DNA of 32,897 bases from Silvanigrellales bacterium (GCA_020247005.1 JADCJN010000032.1:1-32897), one strand, 5' to 3'; shown: positions 16,344-24,997, numbered from the stretch's first letter. The notes: generated by a model from the sequence alone, not told the origin. Translations and numbers: made by a program.

Positions 16344-18353
16344 CTAGACCTGATTGACGTCAAGACCCCAGAAGACACCCGACTCTTCGCGAATCAGAGC
16401 GGCGAACGCATCGGGCGACATGGGCTCGCGGTTCGTGCCGTCGCGCATGCGTGGCGTCAAAGTCCCCTGTTCCATTTCCTTGTCGCCGACAACGAGCATG
16501 AAGGGGATCTTTTTCAACTGGGCCTCACGGATCTTGTACGAGAGTTTATCGTTTCCGAGGTCGGTTTCAACCCGCACGCCTTTCGACAAGAGGAACGCTT
16601 CCACTTTTCGAACATAGTCGTTCTGATTTTCCGTAACGCTCACGAGCCGAGCTTGCACGGGCGCAAGACCGATAGGAAAATGGCCTGCGCAGTGCTCGAT
16701 AAACACGCCCATGAAACGCTCCACGCTGCCAAGCACCGCACGGTGGATCATGACGGGATTCTCAGGACTGTTTTCGGGCGTCACGTAGGTGGCTCCCAAG
16801 CGGCCCGGCGTTTGAAAATCGAGCTGAATGGTGGCGCACTGGTGCCACCGGCCAATGGCGTCGCGCACTTTGATGTCGATTTTCGGACCATAAAACGCGC
16901 CATCGCCTGGGTTTACCAAGTAGTCGATTTCCACCGCCCGCAGCGACGATTCGAGTGCGCGCTCCGCCCTGTCCCAAGTGTCGTCAGAGCCCACGCGCTT
17001 TTCAGGACGTGTGGAAAGATAGAACTTCACTTCGCTAAAACCAAGGTCCGCGTAAGCTTCCTTCACGAAAGTCAGAGCGCCTTCCATTTCCTTTTGCACC
17101 TGCTCAATGGTGCAGAAAATGTGACCATCGTCCTGCGTGATGCGGCGCACGCGAGTGAGTCCGTGCACCGTTCCGCTGAGTTCATGCCGGTGAACGACAC
17201 CAAACTCAGAATAGCGCATAGGGAGGTCGCGGTAGCTACGCTGACCCGACTGAAACACCTTCACGTGCGCCGGGCAGCTCATGGGTTTTATTGCATACTC
17301 CTGCTCGTCGACCTGCACGAAGTACATGTTCTCGCGGTAGTTGTCGTAGTGCCCCGATTTCTTCCAGAGGTCGACGTTCATGACCTGGGGTGTCAGAATC
17401 TCTTTGAAGCCGAACTGCACCTGCTTTTTTCGAATGTAGTTTTGCAGCAGGACAAAAAGCTTTGCCCCATTCGGAAGGAAAAAGGGCGCACCCACAGTTG
17501 TTTCCGGAAGAAGCGTGAAGAGCTCCAACTGTCGGCCCAGCAACACATGGTCTCGTTTTTTCGCTTCCTCGAGCATGTGCAAGTAGGCGTCGAGTTCTTT
17601 TTTCGTCGCCCAGGCGGTGCCGTACACTCTCACAAGCTGAGCATTGTCTTTGTTCGCGCGCCAATAGGCACCCGCAATGCTCATGAGCTTGAAGGCGGGC
17701 ATTTTACCTGTGCTGGGAACATGGGGCCCCCTGCACAAGTCTCCCCACCCGCCCATATCGTAAATTTTAATGTCTTCGCCGGCGGGGAGGCCTTCAATGA
17801 TTTCGACTTTGAAGGTTTCGCCAAGGCCCGAAAAGTGAGCAATGGCTTCGTCGCGCGTCACCACTCGACGCTGCACGGGCAGGTCTTTCGCCACGATTTC
17901 AGCCATGCGTTTTTCGATGGTCTCGAAGTCTGCTGGACTGATTTTCACGCCTTCGGGCGGCTTAATGTCGTAATAAAAACCGTTGTCAACGACAGGCCCA
18001 ATGGTCACCTGGGTGCCTGGGAAAACATCTTGGAGTGCCATAGCCATGAGGTGCGCGCAGGAGTGCCGCAGCACTTCAAGGCCATTGGCATGCGTGGGCG
18101 TGACGATTTCGACCTTCGCGCCCTCCACAAGGGGCGCATCGAGGTCGACCAAAGTCCCATTGATTTTTCCCGCAATGGCGCTTTTCGCAAGCCCAGGGCC
18201 AATGCTGCGAGCGAGGTCGAGCACCGTCGGACCCACGGAGGAAGGCGACAACGGCGTTGGAGTCGCCAAGCCAGCTTTCCCATCGGCATCGGCTCTGCGT
18301 TCAACTTGACGTTGCGAGCCATCGGACAAAAAGACATTCACGGCGGTGCTCAA
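16344..18353 (-). CDS. thrS: threonyl-tRNA synthetase
   Basis: ThrS charges tRNA-Thr with threonine in the cytoplasm. The 669-residue protein has all the usual parts: a TGS-like domain (about 1-85, lengthened by a Ser/Pro-rich insert near residues 20-42), the editing domain with the zinc-type motif H97-S-C-A-H101 and C-R-G-P-H further on, then the class II catalytic core with R-Y-S-E-F-G-V-V-H-R-H-E and the D-D-G-H-I-F-C strand, and a C-terminal anticodon-binding domain. The start is TTG at 18353, preceded by GGAGGG at seven bases; no ATG fits the N-terminus. A TTG start may lower expression. It lies downstream of the NUDIX gene and upstream of ppi on the same strand. Confidence 0.96.
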   Translation of the reverse strand: MSTAVNVFLSDGSQRQVERRADADGKAGLATPTPLSPSSVGPTVLDLARSIGPGLAKSAIAGKINGTLVDLDAPLVEGAKVEIVTPTHANGLEVLRHSCAHLMAMALQDVFPGTQVTIGPVVDNGFYYDIKPPEGVKISPADFETIEKRMAEIVAKDLPVQRRVVTRDEAIAHFSGLGETFKVEIIEGLPAGEDIKIYDMGGWGDLCRGPHVPSTGKMPAFKLMSIAGAYWRANKDNAQLVRVYGTAWATKKELDAYLHMLEEAKKRDHVLLGRQLELFTLLPETTVGAPFFLPNGAKLFVLLQNYIRKKQVQFGFKEILTPQVMNVDLWKKSGHYDNYRENMYFVQVDEQEYAIKPMSCPAHVKVFQSGQRSYRDLPMRYSEFGVVHRHELSGTVHGLTRVRRITQDDGHIFCTIEQVQKEMEGALTFVKEAYADLGFSEVKFYLSTRPEKRVGSDDTWDRAERALESSLRAVEIDYLVNPGDGAFYGPKIDIKVRDAIGRWHQCATIQLDFQTPGRLGATYVTPENSPENPVMIHRAVLGSVERFMGVFIEHCAGHFPIGLAPVQARLVSVTENQNDYVRKVEAFLLSKGVRVETDLGNDKLSYKIREAQLKKIPFMLVVGDKEMEQGTLTPRMRDGTNREPMSPDAFAALIREESGVFWGLDVNQV

Positions 18354-18434
18354 GGGAAAACCCTCCAGGAAAGAAACGACGGGGCGAAAACAAGGACGGC
18401 AATACGAGCCATCACACGGCCAACCCTCTTCGGT

Positions 18435-18896
18435 TTACGCACGCCCGACAGCAGGCGCAAGGAGCTCAAGCAAGAGGCCTCGGTGCCTGTCCAGGAGGCC
18501 TTCGAGTGTCGCGATGTCGTGTGCATCGCACCACCGAGCGCTTTTCACCTCCGATGCCTGGAGCTTGAGGCTCGACGTGCACTTGGGAGCAAGCCGAGGG
18601 CCATGCTCATAAACCGCTTCTATTAGTGGCAATTTCTCGGAACGGAGGAGCTTCAGAAGGCGAAAGTCAGACGCCTGCAATGCGAGACCCACCTCTTCGC
18701 GAAACTCGCGGACGAGCCCTGCCTCTGGCGACTCAGGCCACGCCACAAATCCACCCGGCAAACCCCAAGGTTTTTCGCGCCAACGGTGTTCTAAAAGGAG
18801 GACTTTTCCTCTTTCGTCGCGCACAACGCCAAGAGCACCCACCGTCCATTTCGGCGAAAATCGCCTCACGAACCATCGGGCCAAGCTTGATTTCAC
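18435..18896 (-). CDS. NUDIX hydrolase
   Basis: This 153-residue protein has a perfect NUDIX box: G-G-F, then E at the spaced position, then R-E-F-R-E-E-V-G-L. The acidic residues bind Mg2+ for hydrolysis of a nucleoside diphosphate linked to another group. The fold surrounds it, from about residue 20 (G-A-L-G-V-V-R-D-E-R-G-K) to 140. The substrate is not evident; the W-G-L-P-G-G context is common among ADP-ribose and mutT-like enzymes. The GTG at 18896 is preferred to an ATG 90 bases upstream because AGGAGGGAGG precedes it. The gene diverges from fabD, 83 bases away, and could be the first gene of a NUDIX-thrS-ppi transcript. Confidence 0.88.
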   Translation of the reverse strand: MKSSLARWFVRRFSPKWTVGALGVVRDERGKVLLLEHRWREKPWGLPGGFVAWPESPEAGLVREFREEVGLALQASDFRLLKLLRSEKLPLIEAVYEHGPRLAPKCTSSLKLQASEVKSARWCDAHDIATLEGLLDRHRGLLLELLAPAVGRA

Positions 18897-18979
18897 GAGC
18901 GCCTCCCTCCTAATGTCCGGCCTGCGGAAACGCCCCAAAACGACGTGGCCGCCACAATCATCCGAGGCGAGAGGTCCCC

Positions 18980-19951
18980 ATGGCAAGCCAAAAGAGTCTC
19001 CTTTTCATGTTCCCAGGGCAAGGCAGCCAGAGCGTCGGCATGGGCAAAGAGCTTGCCGCGAATTTTGAAGAATTCCGCCTCACACTGGAAGAAGCGTCAG
19101 ACGCCCTCGGGTATTCCATGGAACGCCTGTGCTTCGAAGACCCCGAACAACAACTTTCCCTGACGGAATTCACCCAACCTTCCATTTTGGCCGTGAGTGT
19201 GGGCACCGCCCGCGTGTTGGCAAAAAGAGCGGGTCTCGTGCCAACATCCGTGGCGGGGCACTCGCTCGGCGAATATTCGGCGCTCGTTGTTGCGGGCGCT
19301 CTCGACTTTCATGACGCGCTGCGCGCAGTGCGGTTTCGGGGCCAAGCCATGCAACGCGCGGTGCCTGTGGGCGTAGGCGGCATGGCCGCCTACATCGGCG
19401 CGCAAGCCGCGCGGGTGGTCGACCTTTGCACGCAAGCATCACGTCCCGAGTCCGCAGTTGAGGTTGTGAATTTCAATTCCCGGTCGCAGCTCGTTCTGTC
19501 GGGCCACAAAGGGGCCGTCGACACGCTGTGTGCGCTCATTGGCGCCGAAAAACTCGGCCGAGCCATTCCCCTTGCCGTCAGCGCTCCTTTCCATTCTTCC
19601 CTCATGAAACCCGCTGCGGAAGAGATGGAGAGATACCTGGAAGGCGTCGCACTGGCGCCTTTGCGGGTGCCACTTTTTGCCAACGTCGATGCCTCGCTCT
19701 ACACGGCCGACACCTACAAAAAGCCAATGCTCGTGCGTCAAATCGCCAGCGCAGTGCTGTGGACGCAAATTCTCGACGCAGCCAAAGCACACGCTGACGC
19801 CACCTCCGAGCCCTCGACGCGCACTTGGCTTGAAGTGGGGCCGGGCAATGTTCTGCAAGGCCTCTTGCGAAAAACCCTGGAAGGCGAGTCGTCAACCGGC
19901 ACCGCCGACTTTGAAGCCGTCAAGGCGGCTTTGGCCGCGACCGGAGCCTAA
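18980..19951 (+). CDS. fabD: malonyl-CoA:ACP transacylase FabD
   Basis: FabD transfers the malonyl group from CoA to acyl carrier protein to feed fatty-acid elongation in the cytoplasm. The 323-residue protein opens with the F-P-G-Q-G-S-Q motif. Ser95 in G-H-S-L-G-E-Y-S is the nucleophile, His205 in S-A-P-F-H-S-S-L-M-K-P-A the catalytic base, and Arg120 in F-R-G-Q-A-M-Q binds the malonyl carboxylate. Length and layout are normal. The usual fab neighbours (fabG, fabF, acpP, fabH) are absent here; instead map follows after 5 bases, so the two are probably an operon. The ATG has GAGAGG upstream. Confidence 0.95.
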   Translation: MASQKSLLFMFPGQGSQSVGMGKELAANFEEFRLTLEEASDALGYSMERLCFEDPEQQLSLTEFTQPSILAVSVGTARVLAKRAGLVPTSVAGHSLGEYSALVVAGALDFHDALRAVRFRGQAMQRAVPVGVGGMAAYIGAQAARVVDLCTQASRPESAVEVVNFNSRSQLVLSGHKGAVDTLCALIGAEKLGRAIPLAVSAPFHSSLMKPAAEEMERYLEGVALAPLRVPLFANVDASLYTADTYKKPMLVRQIASAVLWTQILDAAKAHADATSEPSTRTWLEVGPGNVLQGLLRKTLEGESSTGTADFEAVKAALAATGA

Positions 19952-19956
19952 CGCAC

Positions 19957-20781
19957 ATGCCGAAACTCAAAAACCAGCAAGACATTCTTAAACTTCGGGA
20001 AGCGGGACGCCTCGCGGCCCTGACGCTACGCCACGTCGAACCGCATGTGCTGCCCGGCGCATCGACAGAAGACATCAACCGCTTAGTGCACGACTTCATC
20101 GTCGCCCACGGTGCGTATCCGAGCCCCCTGAATTACAAAGGCTTCCCGAAGTCGGTGTGCACGTCCGTGAACGAAGTCATTTGTCATGGCATTCCGTCGT
20201 CAGAGCAGATTCTGAAAGAAGGTGACATCATCAACGTGGACGTCACTGTCACGCTCGATGGGTACTTTGGCGACACTTCAAAAACGTTTTTCGTGGGCGG
20301 ACCTGAAACCATCTCCGACGAGCGACTCAAGGTCACAGAAGTGAGCGCAGAGGGTTTGGCCAGGGCTCTTGCCGTGGTGAAGCATGGAGCGCGGCTAGGC
20401 GACATCGGGCATGCCATTCAGTCGTATGCCGAAAGCCAAGGTGTGTCGGTGGTGCGCGACTTCGTGGGGCACGGCATCGGCCGCGTGTTTCACGAGGAAC
20501 CCGCCGTCGCGCATTACGGAAAGGCCGGCACGGGCGAAAAAATTGTCCGCGGAATGGTGTTCACCATCGAGCCCATGATCAATTTCGGCGACTGGCGATC
20601 GAAAATGCTCAAGGATGGTTGGACGGCCGTCACACCCGATGGCAAACCATCGGCACAATTTGAACACCAATTGGCCGTTGTGGGGGAAGGCATTGAAATC
20701 CTCACCGCCCTTCCCGACGACGCCATCGCTCTCCGTGCCAAAGAACTCGGCGCCCACATTCTGTGGCCCTCGGGCTTCTGA
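19957..20781 (+). CDS. map: methionine aminopeptidase type I
   Basis: Map removes the initiator methionine from new proteins in the cytoplasm. The 274-residue protein has the five metal ligands of the family: Asp95 and Asp106 (I-N-V-D-V ... F-G-D-T-S), His172 (G-H-G-I-G), Glu205 (T-I-E-P) and Glu236 (E-H-Q-L). The substrate-positioning His78 (C-H-G-I-P) is also present. There is no N-terminal zinc-finger extension, so it is the plain bacterial form. It starts 5 bases after the fabD stop. The next plus-strand gene is 140 bases on, and I see no strong terminator between. Confidence 0.95.
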   Translation: MPKLKNQQDILKLREAGRLAALTLRHVEPHVLPGASTEDINRLVHDFIVAHGAYPSPLNYKGFPKSVCTSVNEVICHGIPSSEQILKEGDIINVDVTVTLDGYFGDTSKTFFVGGPETISDERLKVTEVSAEGLARALAVVKHGARLGDIGHAIQSYAESQGVSVVRDFVGHGIGRVFHEEPAVAHYGKAGTGEKIVRGMVFTIEPMINFGDWRSKMLKDGWTAVTPDGKPSAQFEHQLAVVGEGIEILTALPDDAIALRAKELGAHILWPSGF

Positions 20782-20921
20782 AGTGCAATGTCAACGTGGT
20801 TGAAAGATAATCTTAACAAACTGTAACCATTTCATTTTGTACATGGCCTAAAGGTTACCCCCAGTCCGACCGATACCTCTGCATGAATTTCATTCACGCA
20901 ATCGTCGTTCCGGGGTGAAGC

Positions 20922-21881
20922 ATGCTCATTCGTCTTTTCACGTTTCCCGCTCTTCTCCTCCTTGCGGGGGCTTGCGCGCAAAAGGAAGCCGGTTCGAGTT
21001 CCCAAGCGTTTAAAGATCGGACGGGGCAGTGCGACACCCTCGCACCGCGCGTGGTTTCGCAGTGCCAGAAATGCCTTGTTCCCATGACCGCGGGCGTTTG
21101 CCCCGATGGCAAAAGGCACGCGTGGCTCGAAATGTTTCCCACGGAAGCCGAATTTAATGCGGCCATGCGCATCGACAGCATTTGCGAAAACAATCCTTAT
21201 TTAGCGACACGATCGAGTCTTCCCTCGCTTGGCCAGGTTCTTGTCGAGCCCTCAACCGGGCGGCCCTACCAGGGCTCGGCGGACAAGGGATTCAATGCCC
21301 CAGGCCTCAACGTGTGTGCAGACACTGCTCGCTTAAAAACAGAGGCGGATTACCGGGCCATGACACCTGGCACCGCACCGACGACGACAACGGCACAGGT
21401 TCCTGGGGCACCCACAACGACCACAACAACCACTGTCGTAACAACAGGAGGCACGGCACCCCAAACCGCGCAGCCTCCGCAAACCATGCCCCCCCAAACC
21501 GCGCAGCCTCCGCAAACCATGCCGGGTCAAACATCAACGACCACGCAGGGAACGCAGCCCGCTGCGGCACCCGCTCCCGTGCCTCCGGTTTCAACAATTC
21601 GTGCTTTCACAGTCGGCCCTAGCCCAGGCTATACGCACATCAAGTCATCCTTTAAACGACAAGCGGCGGAACTCTTGGAAAATGAGAAGTGCAAGCTCCC
21701 GGCGGGTGCGAAGGTTCCTGTAACAAAATACTCGGTCCGCACTGGTAGCAAGGGACACTTCGTAGCCACGATTGCGGCACCGATGTGCGACATTCCTGCA
21801 GGCAGCACGATGTACTTCTTTGCTGACCACTTCAGTGACGTTCCGCAAGAGTTGCTTGACCAAGTCAAAGCTCTTTGGTGA
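20922..21881 (+). CDS. lipoprotein A of a three-gene family
   Basis: This 319-residue protein has a short leader and lipobox L-A-G-A-C (Cys18). A cysteine-rich N-terminal region (about 40-140) includes C-Q-K-C-L-V-P and several further Cys. A Pro/Thr/Gln linker at about 145-230 contains two copies of an 11-residue unit (P-Q-T-A-Q-P-P-Q-T-M-P). The C-terminal domain (about 233-319) has two cysteines, in E-K-C-K-L-P and P-M-C-D-I-P, and resembles those of the next two genes, although it continues 15 residues past the usual end. The shape (K-x-S then L then C-x-L-x-x-G-x-K) recalls a small SH3-like domain found after T-x-D-T-x-L-K in some wall-active enzymes; that is a guess. Function unknown. 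Confidence 0.75.
   Translation: MLIRLFTFPALLLLAGACAQKEAGSSSQAFKDRTGQCDTLAPRVVSQCQKCLVPMTAGVCPDGKRHAWLEMFPTEAEFNAAMRIDSICENNPYLATRSSLPSLGQVLVEPSTGRPYQGSADKGFNAPGLNVCADTARLKTEADYRAMTPGTAPTTTTAQVPGAPTTTTTTTVVTTGGTAPQTAQPPQTMPPQTAQPPQTMPGQTSTTTQGTQPAAAPAPVPPVSTIRAFTVGPSPGYTHIKSSFKRQAAELLENEKCKLPAGAKVPVTKYSVRTGSKGHFVATIAAPMCDIPAGSTMYFFADHFSDVPQELLDQVKALW
21459..21523 (+). repeat. tandem 33-bp repeat, two copies
   Basis: The 32 bases at 21459-21490 recur identically at 21492-21523, a period of 33 bases or 11 codons. The unit encodes part of the Pro/Gln/Thr linker of lipoprotein A. Identity at the base level points to a recent duplication, and copy number could vary among strains. Confidence 0.9.
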
Positions 21882-21895
21882 ATGGACGCACACCG

Positions 21896-22474
21896 ATGAA
21901 ACACCGCCGCCAAAACCTGAACGAAACACCCTTTCCAGGGCCGCTTGATGCGCGCCTCTGGCGTGTCGCCTTCTTTCTGAGTGCGGCTTTGTTTTCCGGA
22001 TGCCATTCCGATGGCACCCCAAACCGAGCGCCCACAACAGCACCGTCCGGCCCTCCTGCACGCCCCTCTGCCGAAACGCGAGACGAAGATGTGCGAGACG
22101 ACGGAACGCGCGACGACGACACGGCTTCACGCGCAAAGGCGGGCGACACGTCTGCAACGCCCCTTGTGAAAACGTCGTTGGAGGGAAGCCCTCTCGACAC
22201 GAAGCCTTTGGCGGTCGAAGCAAACGCCGTTGCCCCGCGCGTCCTGCGCATTGTCACCGCCACACAACCCAGTTTTACCCAAGGCGTGGATGATCAAAGC
22301 ACTCTGTCGTGTTCCCTTGCTCAAGGAACCAAAGTGGAAGTCACAAGCGAACCCGCAGCAGAGACCTCAACCTCCGAATCCGCGCCTGACGCCGTGGTAG
22401 TGACTTTTGTCGCCCCACCGGGGTGCCCTCTCACCCGTGGCCTTTTCATTCGTTCGCACTGGTCTGGTTTCTAA
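21896..22474 (+). CDS. lipoprotein B of a three-gene family
   Basis: This 192-residue protein has a long charged n-region and lipobox L-F-S-G-C (Cys36). A disordered linker rich in Arg, Asp, Thr and Pro covers about 40-110. The C-terminal domain (116-192) is close to that of lipoprotein C: C139 in L-S-C-S-L-A-Q-G-T-K-V, C177 in P-G-C-P-L, and the ending S-H-W-S-G-F. The two cysteines probably pair. The start at 21896, 14 bases after gene A, has only a weak ribosome site (GGTGA); an in-frame start 21 bases upstream is possible. No enzymatic residues are obvious, so a binding or structural role is more likely. Function unknown. Confidence 0.75.
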   Translation: MKHRRQNLNETPFPGPLDARLWRVAFFLSAALFSGCHSDGTPNRAPTTAPSGPPARPSAETRDEDVRDDGTRDDDTASRAKAGDTSATPLVKTSLEGSPLDTKPLAVEANAVAPRVLRIVTATQPSFTQGVDDQSTLSCSLAQGTKVEVTSEPAAETSTSESAPDAVVVTFVAPPGCPLTRGLFIRSHWSGF

Positions 22475-22497
22475 ACATCACGCAACCGAGGTCACCC

Positions 22498-23337
22498 ATG
22501 ACAGCCAAGATCCCTTTTCTGCTTCCCTGCGTGTTTGCCGCCAATGCTCTTATGGTGGTTGCCTGCGCAAAAGCCCCCTCGTCGCGCAAAACAGGCCCCG
22601 TGCCAACGCCCACGACGGCAGTGAAGCCGAACAACGACGACTCATCGCGGGTGGTGACTTCGACAACACCGACCCTGAAGCTCTTCTCGAATGTCGAGGT
22701 CGAGAAGGGCACAGGAAAACTCTACCGGTGCGTGGAGTTCAAATCACAATCAACAGAAGCACAGGAAAAACAACTTCGCTCACGCAGCGTCGACAGCCCA
22801 GAATCTGTTGAATTTTCGAGCCCCGACGCCGCGTGCCCCACAGAAGGCATCAAGGCGGTTTGCCTCACAGAAATTCAGGGCGTCCCAGGGGCCTATGTGA
22901 AAGTGAACCATGGCCTCAATGTCGACACGCCCGCTAAACTTGCCGATATGAAGGAACGCTGCGAATTAAATCAGAGCAAATGGAGTGAAACGACGGCGGC
23001 CACGGACGACCCGGCCACTGAGCCGGCAGACCCCAAAACCGACATGACGGCTCCGCCTGGAGCAAACCCCACGGCACCCGCGCAAGCGAATCCGGCTCAA
23101 ACTGCCGCACCTGCCACCCAGAAAATCATCACGTCCCTGTTCAACACGTTCATTTCAGGCGTGGGTGCTCAATCGGGCTTTCTGTGTCAGCTTGCCAAGG
23201 GAACAAAAATCACCGTAACGGGAGCGCCCACCCCAAGCAACTCCGCCATAGGCCAGGTGGAAGCGAACATGGTGAAAACCGACGCGTGCCTACTCGAGAA
23301 GGCCACGTTCGTGACGTCGGACTGGAGCGGTTGGTAA
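22498..23337 (+). CDS. lipoprotein C of a three-gene family
   Basis: This 279-residue protein has lipobox V-V-A-C (Cys23). A middle region (about 60-165) contains several cysteines (Y-R-C-V-E, A-A-C-P-T, A-V-C-L-T, E-R-C-E-L) and may be a separate disulfide-bonded domain. A Pro/Ala/Thr linker leads to the C-terminal domain (about 209-279): C230 in L-C-Q-L-A-K-G-T-K-I, C264 in D-A-C-L-L, ending S-D-W-S-G-W. The start at 22498 is chosen because GAGGT precedes it and the leader begins there. The 3' end overlaps convergent ung by 48 bases. Genes A, B and C are spaced 14 and 23 bases apart and are probably one operon. Function unknown. Confidence 0.75.
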   Translation: MTAKIPFLLPCVFAANALMVVACAKAPSSRKTGPVPTPTTAVKPNNDDSSRVVTSTTPTLKLFSNVEVEKGTGKLYRCVEFKSQSTEAQEKQLRSRSVDSPESVEFSSPDAACPTEGIKAVCLTEIQGVPGAYVKVNHGLNVDTPAKLADMKERCELNQSKWSETTAATDDPATEPADPKTDMTAPPGANPTAPAQANPAQTAAPATQKIITSLFNTFISGVGAQSGFLCQLAKGTKITVTGAPTPSNSAIGQVEANMVKTDACLLEKATFVTSDWSGW

Positions 23338-24048
23338 CCTCACGTCCGTGAGGCTCTGCGTGAAGCTCTGCGTGCGGCTCCAGTCGATGGCAGGTTGTCC
23401 AACGCCTGTGAGAAAGGCGTTTGCTTTCGAAAAATGACGACAGCCCAAAAAGCCTCGGTGCGCCGACAAAGGCGACGGATGAGGTGCCTTGAGAATGCAG
23501 TGCGCAGCGTTCGAAATGAGCGATGCCTTCGCCTGCGCGGGCGCCCCCCACAAGAGAAAAACCAGGGGCTCCGGGCGCGCACCGAGAGCCTCGATGATTC
23601 GGTTCGTGAGAGTCTCCCAGCCTCGGTTGCGGTGCGAAAAGGCTTCACCGGCGCGAACGGTGAGCACCGAATTCAGAAGCAAAACACCCTGCTCGACCCA
23701 CCCCGAAAGACACGTGTGGCGTGGCTCAGGGGTCGCAAGGTCGGTGGCCACTTCCTTGAAAATGTTTTTGAGCGAAGGAGGTGTCGGCACACCGTTGGGA
23801 ACTGCGAAACTCAGGCCGATAGCCTGGTGCGGGCCATGGTAGGGGTCTTGGCCAAGAATGACGACCCGAACCTGGGAAAAGTCGACAGCGCTCAAAGCTG
23901 CGAAAATACGGTCTTTGGGTGGATACACCTGTGCGCCTGCACGGTATTCGTCGCGCAGGAAAACGCGGAGCGCGTCGAGGTAGGGCTCATCGAACTCGCG
24001 GCCAATTTGGGCTCTCCAACCCGGGGCAAGAAAACTCAAATCGCGCAT
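23290..24048 (-). CDS. ung: uracil-DNA glycosylase (family 1)
   Basis: Ung removes uracil from DNA to start base-excision repair. The 252-residue protein has Asp68 in G-Q-D-P-Y-H-G (the catalytic water-activating motif), the L-L-L-N segment that recognises uracil, and the His190 H-P-S-P-L-S leucine-intercalation loop. The family normally ends soon after P-x-I-D-W. Here about 25 further residues follow, encoded where the gene overlaps lipoprotein C, so they may be a recent extension after loss of the old stop. The ATG at 24048 fits the family N-terminus and has AAGGGAG 11 bases upstream; a start 39 bases earlier is also open. Confidence 0.95.
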   Translation of the reverse strand: MRDLSFLAPGWRAQIGREFDEPYLDALRVFLRDEYRAGAQVYPPKDRIFAALSAVDFSQVRVVILGQDPYHGPHQAIGLSFAVPNGVPTPPSLKNIFKEVATDLATPEPRHTCLSGWVEQGVLLLNSVLTVRAGEAFSHRNRGWETLTNRIIEALGARPEPLVFLLWGAPAQAKASLISNAAHCILKAPHPSPLSAHRGFLGCRHFSKANAFLTGVGQPAIDWSRTQSFTQSLTDVRLPTAPVRRHERGLLE

Positions 24049-24139
24049 GCCGCGTGTTTCTCCCTTTGTCACTGAAACGCATCTCACATCGTCTCAATTC
24101 ACCTCAGGTGTAGGCAAGGGAGCCCGCGATGTCAAAACC

Positions 24140-24997
24140 TCAAAGCGAAAGGACGGTGTTGTCTTTGATCCAGGTGAAAAGCGAGTCGATGTAGCGCGAA
24201 AGATCCTCGGGCTTCATGGCGTCCTCAAATTTTTCGAGTTTTACTGCCGAAGCGCCGTACACGAGCCATCCCTTGACGTGGGGGAACATTTTGAGGTGGA
24301 TCTTCAAACCACCCGACTTGATGACTGTCCCAACGATGGGGGCGCGAACATCTTTGACGTTGGTGACGTCAACCTGAATTTCGCCGTTGCGGTTGTAGAT
24401 AACAATAGACGAAGGGACATTCACGGAACCAATCGGAGTGTTCGTTTGAAGCGCCAAGGTGCCAAAGTGGGTTTCGCCGTTGGGGCTCGCTTCGCCATCG
24501 CTCCAGTCGTCTATCTTCGAGCCGCTCTCGGTGGTCGTGTAGGAATCCGAGAAAATGGTTTTTCCTGAAACATCCTTGATGTTCTTCCACGTGCTCAAAC
24601 GCTCGAAGTTCCAAATGAGGCGGTTTTGAAAACCTCTTGAGGTTACGAAGCCCAGGTTCATGTAACCTTTGATTTCTGCACCTGCATTGAATACGCCGTA
24701 TTCAGACTTGAACTTTTCCGGAGCATTTGTCGCGTTGTAAATGAATTTCAAAGGTGCTTTTGATTCGGGGAAGGTCTTTCCTCCCACGACTTTCGTAGCC
24801 GTCGAGTAAACAGAGTCGATTTCTGCTTGGGTAAAGCGCTCAGATTGCGGCTGTGTTTTCCATTCTTCCAATGCCGATTCTGCGCCTTGTGAAAGGCCAG
24901 AGCTGTTTTCGACGCCGCAGGATGCGACGATAAGAAGGGGCAACGCGACAACCGCGGCGACAAGAGACCTCGGGCACGCTCGTTTTACGAAACTCAT
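24140..24997 (-). CDS. lipoprotein of unknown function, 285 aa
   Basis: The leader ends I-V-A-S-C, a good lipobox, and the mature protein begins with a Ser/Gly-rich tether. The body is beta-rich (alternating polar and hydrophobic residues such as K-F-I-Y-N-A-T, G-Y-M-N-L-G-F and I-V-I-Y-N-R-N-G-E-I-Q-V-D-V) and ends in an amphipathic helix (Y-I-D-S-L-F-T-W-I). I recognise no family. The ATG at 24997 is favoured because AAGGAAG lies eight bases upstream; the one at 25003 would be too close to it. It is transcribed toward ung, 91 bases away, and divergently from the barrel protein gene. Confidence 0.7.
   Translation of the reverse strand: MSFVKRACPRSLVAAVVALPLLIVASCGVENSSGLSQGAESALEEWKTQPQSERFTQAEIDSVYSTATKVVGGKTFPESKAPLKFIYNATNAPEKFKSEYGVFNAGAEIKGYMNLGFVTSRGFQNRLIWNFERLSTWKNIKDVSGKTIFSDSYTTTESGSKIDDWSDGEASPNGETHFGTLALQTNTPIGSVNVPSSIVIYNRNGEIQVDVTNVKDVRAPIVGTVIKSGGLKIHLKMFPHVKGWLVYGASAVKLEKFEDAMKPEDLSRYIDSLFTWIKDNTVLSL

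Noticed and set aside
15486-18626. A plus-strand open frame of 1046 codons
   Set aside because: It lies exactly opposite ppi, thrS and the NUDIX gene, whose products are certain. Its translation is His/Arg/Phe-rich with no domain, as expected from a mirror frame of GC-rich coding sequence.
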